Assembly: GCA_031555955.1 (NCBI GenBank)
Contig: JAVBTY010000004.1
Span: 1-44,406, forward strand
DNA length: 44,406 nucleotides
DNA from: Azoarcus sp031555955
GTDB taxonomy: Bacteria > Pseudomonadota > Gammaproteobacteria > Burkholderiales > Rhodocyclaceae
Direction: 5' to 3'
The notes beneath the pieces are model-generated. The model was given only the letters and a program-made list of their open reading frames with translations. It ran no database searches and was not told the DNA's origin. The position numbers were made by a program, and so were the translations under genes. This document shows, one piece after another, positions 1-5,937 of this stretch. Positions within the stretch are counted from its first letter, which is position 1. Every line of letters starts with the position of its first letter.

Positions 1-26
1 GCGTACAGCCGCAGCGCAAAATCTGC

Positions 27-111
<85 letters not shown>

Positions 112-127
112 AAGCGAGAAGCCCCGG

Positions 128-156
128 ACTATAAATCCGCAAAATTGACTTGTCAA
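128..156 (-). promoter_or_regulatory. Sigma-70 promoter of tRNA-Tyr
   Basis: On the minus strand a perfect -35 TTGACA (plus 151-156) is separated by exactly 17 nt from the -10 TATAGT (plus 128-133). The GC-rich stretch CCGGGGC between the -10 and the likely start near 121 resembles the discriminator of stringently controlled stable-RNA promoters. The transcript would start about 10 nt upstream of the mature tRNA. The role in growth-rate control is inferred from this type of promoter, not shown. Confidence 0.75.
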
Positions 157-227
157 ACCGATCATCCAATAAACCGGATCGAAGCATTGCCCGCCCGACG
201 CACAACAAGCCGGTTCAGCAAAAAGGA

Positions 228-256
228 TTGTTCTTTCTTTTTCTTCGTTGTATATT
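228..256 (+). promoter_or_regulatory. Candidate promoter of radical SAM-tonB-exbBD-nifQ operon
   Basis: The -35-like TTGTTC (228-233) and the -10 TATATT (251-256) are 17 nt apart in an AT-rich island (about 220-280) unlike the GC-rich surroundings. The -35 matches consensus at only three positions. Support comes from spacing, AT content and the overlapping operator-like palindrome at 244-271. Transcription would start near 263, giving a leader of about 105 nt. Confidence 0.45.
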
Positions 257-271
257 TTTTGATATATCGAA
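244..271 (+). promoter_or_regulatory. ModE-like operator (molybdate repressor site)
   Basis: Two 11-nt arms, TTCGTTGTATA (244-254) and GATATATCGAA (261-271), flank a 6-nt T spacer. They form an imperfect inverted repeat. The known ModE box is ATCGCTATATA-N6-7-TATATAACGAT, and by my hand alignment each arm matches it at 8 of 11 positions with the correct spacer. The site covers the candidate -10, which would fit repression by molybdate-bound ModE when molybdenum is plentiful. Because the region is AT-rich, chance resemblance is possible, but the nifQ-containing operon downstream makes a molybdenum link plausible. Confidence 0.5.
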
Positions 272-307
272 TCACAAGAAATATCCCTGTAGCTACGGGC
301 ATACAAA

Positions 308-344
308 GCAGGGCACATAGCGGAAAACTGCCAGCAAGCCCTGT
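308..344 (+). promoter_or_regulatory. Nested hairpin in operon leader
   Basis: GCAGGGC (308-314) pairs with GCCCTGT (338-344, one G-U). Inside it GCGG (320-323) pairs with CTGC (328-331) around an AAAA loop. The structure ends 14 nt before the ribosome binding site of the TTG-started gene at 371. It could be a small regulatory leader. I could not match it to the molybdenum-cofactor, cobalamin or TPP riboswitch families. Confidence 0.25.
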
Positions 345-370
345 GCGCCACAAACCCGGAGGATGCCGTC

Positions 371-1651
371 TTGATTTCTGGATACCCTGTCCCCCAGCCT
401 TTCGATACCCGCAAAACGTCCGGGTGCGCCGTCGGCGCCAGCCTCACCCCGCATGAGGCCCATTCCCTTTACCGCCAGTCCACGAATCCGGCTTTCGCGG
501 CTCATCTGTTCGCCAACGCCAGCCGGCTGCGGGACCAGCATCTTGGCCGCAGCCCGTGGTGGTCGGCCGGAATTTCGGCGGTCACGCCCTGTGAGCTCGC
601 AACTTTATGCACCTACTGCACTTTTTTCACGCGTCAGGCGGCGCGCGCCGAAGACATCGCCGCGGCAGCCCGCGCGATCGCCGCCCTTGGCATCCGCCAT
701 CTGCACCTTTCCGGTGGAACTTCCCTGCCAGACGGAAACGGAACACATAGCGGCCACGGCCAGCGTCTGGTAGAGATGGTTGCCGCAATCCGCGCCGGAA
801 CCGATCTCGAAATCGAGGTCAACGTCGGCCCCTCGCTCACGCGCGGCGACGTCCGCGCACTGAAGCAACTGGGCGTGTGCGCCATAACGAGTTCGCTTGA
901 GGTGCTTAACGGGGAGGTGTTCTCGCGCTTCAAACCCGGAGACAGCCTGTCCGGCCGCATCCGCCTGATGGAACTGTGCGAGGAAGAAGGCATGCCGATC
1001 CGTTCAATGATGCTGGTCGGCCTGGGCGAGTCGGACGCCGACCGCGTCGACCACCTGCTTTTTCTGCGCCGCTTCCCGATGCTGCGCCATCTGCGCCTGT
1101 CGCGCTATCTGCCGTTTCCCGGCGCGGCGGCGGGCGGCGTGCGCTGCTCGCCGTGGCAGGTAGCCCGCCTGACCGCGCTCACCCGCCTGCTTTACCCAGA
1201 CCTGGATATCGGCCTTGCCGCCGGCAACGACGCGGACGACCTGCCGCTGTGGTGGCTCGCCGGTGGCGGCAACCAGATCATCGGCGCAAGCGCATCAATG
1301 AAGGGTCCGCGCGCCAGAACCGGCGCTGGCGGCGAAGCGCGCGCGATCCCCGTCGGCGAGCGCATCGTCGTGCACGACAACATGCCCCGCATCGCCCGTT
1401 ACCTCGGCGAAATGGGCCTCGCTCCCGTCTTTTCACCCCGTTTCCGTGAACGCGATGAAATCTGTCACGCCTACCGCTGGAAGAACGTCGCCATGATGCA
1501 GGAAGCGGGCATTGCCCTGTCGGTGCTGAACCTGTTCGACAAGAACTACATCGGCCAGATCTCCGCGAACGATTTCGATCTGAACGCGGGCGCGTCCTAC
1601 TATGCCGGCGCGCCACGAGCCGTGGCGCTCACGCTGGACGCCCGCTTCTGA
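371..1651 (+). CDS. Radical SAM protein (BioB/HmdB-like) fused to a TonB-receptor tail
   Basis: The start is TTG at 371, chosen because a perfect GGAGG (358-362) lies 8 nt upstream and no in-frame ATG fits. Residues about 25-345 resemble the biotin synthase/HydE/HmdB radical SAM branch. Cluster cysteines are C74, C80 and C83 in CX5CX2C spacing, the variant known from HmdB rather than the usual CX3CX2C. An SGGT motif (115-118) follows, and a segment MMLVGLGESDADR resembles the GxGE strand of BioB-type barrels. From about residue 366 to the terminal Phe426 the sequence switches to the last strands of a TonB-dependent receptor barrel (NLFDKNYIGQIS, then YYAGAPRAVALTL). The two halves belong in different compartments, so this ORF looks like the product of an in-frame deletion joining two neighbouring genes. 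The radical SAM substrate is unknown. First gene of the tonB-exbBD-nifQ operon. Whether the chimera is active is uncertain. Confidence 0.75.
   Translation: MISGYPVPQPFDTRKTSGCAVGASLTPHEAHSLYRQSTNPAFAAHLFANASRLRDQHLGRSPWWSAGISAVTPCELATLCTYCTFFTRQAARAEDIAAAARAIAALGIRHLHLSGGTSLPDGNGTHSGHGQRLVEMVAAIRAGTDLEIEVNVGPSLTRGDVRALKQLGVCAITSSLEVLNGEVFSRFKPGDSLSGRIRLMELCEEEGMPIRSMMLVGLGESDADRVDHLLFLRRFPMLRHLRLSRYLPFPGAAAGGVRCSPWQVARLTALTRLLYPDLDIGLAAGNDADDLPLWWLAGGGNQIIGASASMKGPRARTGAGGEARAIPVGERIVVHDNMPRIARYLGEMGLAPVFSPRFRERDEICHAYRWKNVAMMQEAGIALSVLNLFDKNYIGQISANDFDLNAGASYYAGAPRAVALTLDARF
1466..1651 (+). pseudogene. 3' remnant of a TonB-dependent receptor gene
   Basis: The last 61 codons of the ORF starting at 371 encode only the C-terminal beta-strands of a TonB-dependent outer-membrane receptor. 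NLFDKNYIG is the usual near-terminal receptor signature, and the chain ends in Phe as outer-membrane barrels do. The signal peptide, TonB box, plug and at least 20 strands are missing. The remnant sits directly upstream of tonB, exbB and exbD, where a cognate receptor gene would be expected. The exact junction cannot be placed by eye and lies roughly between 1400 and 1500. Confidence 0.7.
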
Positions 1652-1723
1652 TGAACGGCGCCACAGCGGCCCCCACCCCGGCCCGCGCCGCCCGCAAACC
1701 TGACGCTGCTCGATACCGGCGCG

Positions 1724-2494
1724 ATGACGCTGCCCCGCGAGGAATTTCTCTGCGGCAACGCCAGCCGCACACCGTCCGGACGTCCGCCGCACTGGCTGCG
1801 CCCCGCGCTGCAATGGTTTGCGGTGGGCGCGGCGCACCTCATGCTCACCGGCGCGGCGCTGCAAATACCGCCGCCAGCGCGGCAGGAGGCGGCGGAAGTG
1901 ATTATCCAGGCCAGTCTGGTGATGCCGCAGCTTCCTGCGTACAGCGCCCCGCCAGCCCCACCCGCGCAGCCCGAAGCGCCCAGACCCGAACCGCCGCCGC
2001 CCAGACCGCCGCGCCCGCAGAAAAAACCGGTACGCAAACCGCCGCAACCCACACCCATGCTTGCGGCTACACCGCTCGCGGAAAACATCCCCTCCGGACT
2101 CTCCATCGCGGAATCGCCCCCCAGTTCCACGCCGGAGCAATCGGGGCCGGAAAGCGCGGAACCGGAAGCCTCCGGCGCTCCCGGACGCAGCGCCGCGCCC
2201 TTGCTGGTTCCTCCCGTATTCAATGCCGCTTATCTGGAAAATCCGCCGCCGCGCTATCCCTCAATGTCACGCCGCCTCGGCGAGCAGGGGCGCGTGCTGT
2301 TGCGCGTCTTCGTTTCCACCGCCGGACGTGCGGAACAGGTTGAAATCGAGTCGTCTTCCGGTTTTCAGCGCCTCGATAACGCCGCCCGCGACGCGGTCGC
2401 CGGCTGGCGCTTCATTCCCGCGCGGCGGGGCAGCGAACCGGTCGCCGCATGGGTGGGCGTTCCCGTCGCCTTCGTCATGCAGGATGCGCCATGA
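1724..2494 (+). CDS. tonB: TonB-type energy transducer
   Basis: 256 residues. One N-terminal membrane segment (about 24-48) is followed by a proline-rich, Lys/Arg-containing spacer (about 72-112, EPPPPRPPRPQKKPVRKPP) and a C-terminal TonB domain (about 170-255) with the usual PPRYP, GRVLLRVFV and RFIPARR stretches. It would span the periplasm and pass proton-motive force from ExbBD to an outer-membrane receptor. ATG 1724 is the first in-frame start after a stop at 1652, although no clear Shine-Dalgarno precedes it. It lies 72 nt after the radical SAM/receptor fusion and 45 nt before exbB. The position of the gene implies a dedicated transducer rather than the housekeeping TonB. Confidence 0.88.
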   Translation: MTLPREEFLCGNASRTPSGRPPHWLRPALQWFAVGAAHLMLTGAALQIPPPARQEAAEVIIQASLVMPQLPAYSAPPAPPAQPEAPRPEPPPPRPPRPQKKPVRKPPQPTPMLAATPLAENIPSGLSIAESPPSSTPEQSGPESAEPEASGAPGRSAAPLLVPPVFNAAYLENPPPRYPSMSRRLGEQGRVLLRVFVSTAGRAEQVEIESSSGFQRLDNAARDAVAGWRFIPARRGSEPVAAWVGVPVAFVMQDAP

Positions 2495-2539
2495 AAAAAC
2501 TTCCGCCGCCGCACCGCGCCAGATCAGGAGAGCCTTTCA

Positions 2540-3256
2540 ATGAACAGCACCATCCCGGGCCTTGCCCACTTTTTTTCCCAGGCCGACCCGGTCGCGCGCG
2601 CCCTTCTCGCCGCCATGGCGCTCGCCTCTTTCGCCAGCTGGGGCGTCATCGTCGACCGTCTGATCGGCCACTGGCTGCAGCAGCGGCGCGGCAAGCCGTT
2701 TCTTGCCGGTTTCCGGCATATCCGGTCCCTGCCCGAACTGGCGGACAGTCTGGAGCGCGCGCCCGACAGCCTTTATGTCCGCCTGGCGCGCATCGCCCTT
2801 GACGCGGACCGCCACCACGCCGGGCACGGCAAAGCCGGCGGCTATCAGGAATTTCTCGCCCGCACGCTGGGTCAGGGCATCGAAGAAGAAGCCGGGCGGC
2901 TCGAACGCGGTCTGGCGCTGCTGGCATCCATCGGTTCAACCGCCCCTTTCATCGGCCTGTTCGGCACCGTCTGGGGCATTTATCACGCGCTGATTGCGAT
3001 CGGGCTTTCCGGCCAGGGAACGCTGGACAAGGTGGCGGGCCCGGTCGGCGAAGCGCTGATCATGACCGCGATCGGCCTCGCCGTCGCCATTCCGGCGGTG
3101 CTTGGCTACAACGCGCTGACGCGGCGCAACCGCTCCGTACTCGGTCGGCTCGACGCGCTCGGGAACGATCTGCTGACGCTCGCCGTTACCGGCGCACCGC
3201 TGCAGCGTGGGATCCACGCGGCAACACCAGCGGCGAAAGTTGCGAGGGCGGCATGA
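2540..3256 (+). CDS. exbB: ExbB/TolQ/MotA-family proton channel protein
   Basis: 238 residues with the three-helix ExbB topology: a first membrane segment near residues 12-40, then a pair around 130-150 (FGTVWGIYHALIAIG) and 175-197 (MTAIGLAVAIPAVLGYNAL). It would form the inner-membrane channel with ExbD that energises TonB. An AGGAG lies upstream of ATG 2540, and its 3' end overlaps the exbD start (ATGA at 3253), indicating translational coupling. Length and motifs are typical. The tolQ alternative is disfavoured because tolR, tolA, tolB and pal are absent and tonB is adjacent. Confidence 0.9.
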   Translation: MNSTIPGLAHFFSQADPVARALLAAMALASFASWGVIVDRLIGHWLQQRRGKPFLAGFRHIRSLPELADSLERAPDSLYVRLARIALDADRHHAGHGKAGGYQEFLARTLGQGIEEEAGRLERGLALLASIGSTAPFIGLFGTVWGIYHALIAIGLSGQGTLDKVAGPVGEALIMTAIGLAVAIPAVLGYNALTRRNRSVLGRLDALGNDLLTLAVTGAPLQRGIHAATPAAKVARAA

Positions 3257-3672
3257 TGCGGCGTTCCGGACTCTCTGGCCGGAACGCCAGCGCCCGCCCG
3301 ATGGGGGACATCAACGTCGTCCCACTGGTGGATGTGATGCTGGTGCTGCTGGTTGTTTTCATCGTCACCGCGCCGCTCCTGACGCACGCCGTAAAGCTGG
3401 AGCTGCCGCGGGCCGCTTCGCATCCGGATGTTTCACGGACGGATCGCGTCGAAATCGCGGTACGGCAGGATGGCGGCCTCTTCTGGAATGGCGAAGCGCT
3501 CACCGGCGAGGAACTGGCGCAACGGGCTGCCGCGCTCGCCGCCGCCGCGCCCGCAACCGAAATCCACCTCAAGGGCGATGCGCGGGTTCCTTACGGCGAC
3601 ATGGCGCGCGCGCTGTCCGCCCTTGCCCGGAGCGGACTGACACGGATCGGTTTCGTTACACAGCCGGAATAA
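3253..3672 (+). CDS. exbD: ExbD/TolR-family biopolymer transport protein
   Basis: 139 residues. A short cytoplasmic N-terminus (MGDINVVPLVD) leads into one membrane helix (about 22-43). D27 in VPLVDVMLV is the conserved, essential protonatable aspartate of ExbD. The periplasmic domain follows. The start overlaps the exbB stop by 4 nt. It partners ExbB and TonB to drive receptor transport. Normal length, no oddities. Confidence 0.9.
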   Translation: MMRRSGLSGRNASARPMGDINVVPLVDVMLVLLVVFIVTAPLLTHAVKLELPRAASHPDVSRTDRVEIAVRQDGGLFWNGEALTGEELAQRAAALAAAAPATEIHLKGDARVPYGDMARALSALARSGLTRIGFVTQPE

Positions 3673-3687
3673 CCCGGGAGGGAAATC

Positions 3688-4221
3688 ATGGAAATACTGG
3701 CCCCCACGGAACTCGCCGCGCGGGCGCATGCCGCCGTTCTGCGCCACGCCGCCGCGGGCGAACTGCCGCCGTTCGTCCTCAGCCTGCATGCTCCGGCAGC
3801 GTCCCTGTCCGGGCATAAACCGCCGGAGACATTCCTGAAAATCATGCGGCTGCTGTCCGCCGCGCGCGCACCACAAGCCGCGCCGGAGGCCGCCGCGCAA
3901 CTGGCGCGCACCATCGCCGCGGCCTGTTTCGGCAGCCGCCACCTGTGGCAGGACCTGAGGCTGGCCGGGCGCGACGAGGTGTCGCGTCTGCTGGCCGCCT
4001 GTTTCCCCGCGCTTTACGCCGCCAACATCCATAACCTGAAGTGGAAACGCTTCCTCTTCGCCGAAGCATCCGCGCAGTTCGGCGGCGAGCCCTTTCCGCC
4101 GGGCTGCCCGCGCTGCGGAAATTACCGGAGCTGCTTTCCACCGTTCCAGACGGATCAGCACGTCAACATACGGTTTATTGAGCACACGCTTCCCGGCGAC
4201 ATCCGCCCGGGCCAGCAATAG
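3688..4221 (+). CDS. nifQ: NifQ-like molybdenum donor protein
   Basis: 177 residues. The region HLWQDLRLAGRDEVSRLL and then NLKWKRFLF (116-124) matches the NifQ family, in which the equivalent is HLWQDLG...NMKWKKFFY. NifQ carries molybdenum to NifE2N2/NifH for FeMo-cofactor assembly using a C-x4-C-x2-C-x5-C metal site. Here C140, C143 and C149 are present but the first ligand position (135) is proline, so one cysteine is missing. ATG 3688 has a strong GGGAGGGA 5 nt upstream and follows exbD by 15 nt, making this the last gene of the TonB operon. That context ties TonB-dependent uptake to molybdenum supply by inference. No other nif gene lies in the window. Confidence 0.82.
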   Translation: MEILAPTELAARAHAAVLRHAAAGELPPFVLSLHAPAASLSGHKPPETFLKIMRLLSAARAPQAAPEAAAQLARTIAAACFGSRHLWQDLRLAGRDEVSRLLAACFPALYAANIHNLKWKRFLFAEASAQFGGEPFPPGCPRCGNYRSCFPPFQTDQHVNIRFIEHTLPGDIRPGQQ

Positions 4222-4566
4222 GCCAGGGGCGAAACATTCCGGGATGAGCCCGGCAAGAAAGGGCGGGCCCCAGGCATCCATTGATCCGGAGTTTTCAGGA
4301 AAAGACCGGCGGACCAGGGATCGGATCAAGGAAAAACCACCGCCGACAGATGTCCCCGGCTGACAGATCAACCCGGACACTGTGGCTATCTCAGGCGAAA
4401 CCTGCGGATGCGGGCAGCATTGACAGGGAAATCATGAACCGCTGCCGCTGGAACTGGCGTGACGCAGACCGGGAACGAAAAGGCATCCCCCCGCATGCGC
4501 GATATTCCGGCGGGGAGCAAAGCCACCACTCCCCGCCGCCTGCCTCTAACCTTTTTCGCCTGCCGG
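4222..4566. other. Intergenic, convergent operon ends
   Basis: No convincing gene lies between the nifQ stop and the DUF1329 stop. Open frames here are extensions of antisense shadows. The only structure I see is the GC-rich hairpin at 4508-4538. A weaker 5-bp CCGGG/CCCGG hairpin lies just after nifQ (about 4240-4255). Confidence 0.6.
4508..4538 (-). terminator. GC-rich hairpin downstream of DUF1329 gene
   Basis: A perfect 10-bp stem, 4508-4517 (CGGCGGGGAG) with 4529-4538 (CTCCCCGCCG), encloses an 11-nt loop, about 30 nt past the DUF1329 stop. No T-run follows on the minus strand. On the plus strand a T5 tract occurs only at 4552-4556, 14 nt later. It may terminate or protect either convergent transcript. 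Intrinsic terminator status is uncertain. Confidence 0.35.
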
Positions 4567-5925
4567 TCAGCGGATTCCCGATCCGGCAAGCGCATCCGGA
4601 CTCCACGTCGATTCCGGCGGCAGGGTTTCCAGTATCTTGTTGCCACCGGTACCGGGCCAGCCGTTAGCCGAATAGGAGCCCGCGATCAGGTCATGAAACA
4701 CCTGGAAAGCCACATTTGGCGTTTGCGCCTCATAGCACTGGACAAAAACGCCCAGACCCATGCGCCACAGATTCCCGCTGTTGTCGTACTGATCCGAAGC
4801 AACGGCGGACCAGCTGTCTTCATCGATGTAGAAAACGCGTTTCGAATAGATGTGCCGCTGGCCTTCCTTGAGTTTGGCCTCAACCACCCAGACGCGATGG
4901 AGTTCCCAGCGAAGCAGGGACGGGTTGACGAATTTCTGCTGGAACAGCTCTTCCGCGCTGTCATGGTAGGTTGCCCGGTAGCCGTTATACGGAACATACA
5001 TTTCCTTTTTGCCGACAAGCTTCCACTCGAAGCGGTCCATCTTGCCGTTGAACAGGAAATTGTCGTCGTAAGTTGTCATGCCCGAAGTCGCGGGGTCGGG
5101 CGTCTCGTACGCAACGTCCGGCGCAACCCGCACGCGCCGCTGCCCAGGCATGTACTGCCAGCCGCGCCGTCCCCTGTCGGTATAGTCAATCGGGTCAACA
5201 ACCAGAAGAACCTCACCCACCCGGCGCGCCGGACTGGTGTAATCCACACGGTAACGCACGAGAACGGATGGGTCGCCCACCGCCGACCTGTCGTAATAAG
5301 GCCTGTCGATGATGTAGCCGAACTGGGAAGCCAGCATCGGCTTGCTGCCTTTCAGCACGTTGTAGGACGACACTTTCGGCCCGAAAGTCGAAACCCCCTG
5401 GTAGCGGGCCAGGAAATTGAACATCACCTCATTGCCGTTCTTCGGGATCGGAAATGGAATGCCGCCCTTGGCGCCAGACATTGACAGTCCATCATCCGAA
5501 AGCTTCGCGCGGGTGGCGTTTTTCAGCGTATTTTCGAGCACCCATTGCGGCACGGCCGCGGTACGGTGCGTCGGGTAAACGTCGAGGCGGAAATCCGCAT
5601 TCCCCCTCAGTACGGCCTTGGTGCCTTCAGTCAGCCTGTCCGCATACTGGTCGATATTCCTGGCGTCGATCGAGAATGACGGCTTTTCGCTCACAAACGG
5701 GTCGGGACGGACGCCGCTGCCCTGAACGTAGCTGGCAGGCGCCGTGGTAAGCCCCCCGGTATATTCGGGGATCGTGCCATCCTTGTTGCCCGCTTTCTCG
5801 GCCCCCAGCAGAGTCAGTGTTGAACCCAGCTTTCCGGCCTCCTCGGCAGTGACTGCCGCATACGATGCACCCGCCTGCGCCGCCAGCAAAACGGCAGCCG
5901 CCAATGTCTGAATTGCTTTGTTCAT
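4567..5925 (-). CDS. DUF1329 outer-membrane lipoprotein-sorting-like protein
   Basis: 452 residues. Sec signal peptide with likely cleavage after GASYA (about residue 23), then the DUF1329 family start (VTAEEAGKLGSTLTLLGAEKAGNKDGTIPEYTGGL region) and the full family length. It is related in fold to LolA/LolB-type lipid-binding periplasmic proteins. Its biochemical role is unproven. It is second gene of a two-gene operon 12 nt after the DUF1302 gene. That pairing is widespread in Pseudomonas and Burkholderiales, often next to an MMPL/RND transporter and connected with hydrophobic compound (for example sterol) metabolism. No such transporter is adjacent here. Start ATG 5925 has AAGGGG about 8 nt upstream. 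Confidence 0.85.
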   Translation of the reverse strand: MNKAIQTLAAAVLLAAQAGASYAAVTAEEAGKLGSTLTLLGAEKAGNKDGTIPEYTGGLTTAPASYVQGSGVRPDPFVSEKPSFSIDARNIDQYADRLTEGTKAVLRGNADFRLDVYPTHRTAAVPQWVLENTLKNATRAKLSDDGLSMSGAKGGIPFPIPKNGNEVMFNFLARYQGVSTFGPKVSSYNVLKGSKPMLASQFGYIIDRPYYDRSAVGDPSVLVRYRVDYTSPARRVGEVLLVVDPIDYTDRGRRGWQYMPGQRRVRVAPDVAYETPDPATSGMTTYDDNFLFNGKMDRFEWKLVGKKEMYVPYNGYRATYHDSAEELFQQKFVNPSLLRWELHRVWVVEAKLKEGQRHIYSKRVFYIDEDSWSAVASDQYDNSGNLWRMGLGVFVQCYEAQTPNVAFQVFHDLIAGSYSANGWPGTGGNKILETLPPESTWSPDALAGSGIR

Positions 5926-5937
5926 GCCTCCGGCCCC

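Noticed and set aside
300..370. Moco, cobalamin or TPP riboswitch in the nifQ operon leader
   Set aside because: The hairpins are real, but none of the conserved sequence boxes of those families could be recognised, so no riboswitch name is given.
1651..2343. ORF starting at the fusion gene's stop (ATG 1651)
   Set aside because: Its product is low-complexity Ala/Arg, and from 1724 on it is out of frame with the clearly homologous TonB sequence.
4459..5484. 341-codon plus-strand open frame
   Set aside because: It lies antisense to the DUF1329 gene over most of its length and has no ribosome binding site or recognisable motif.
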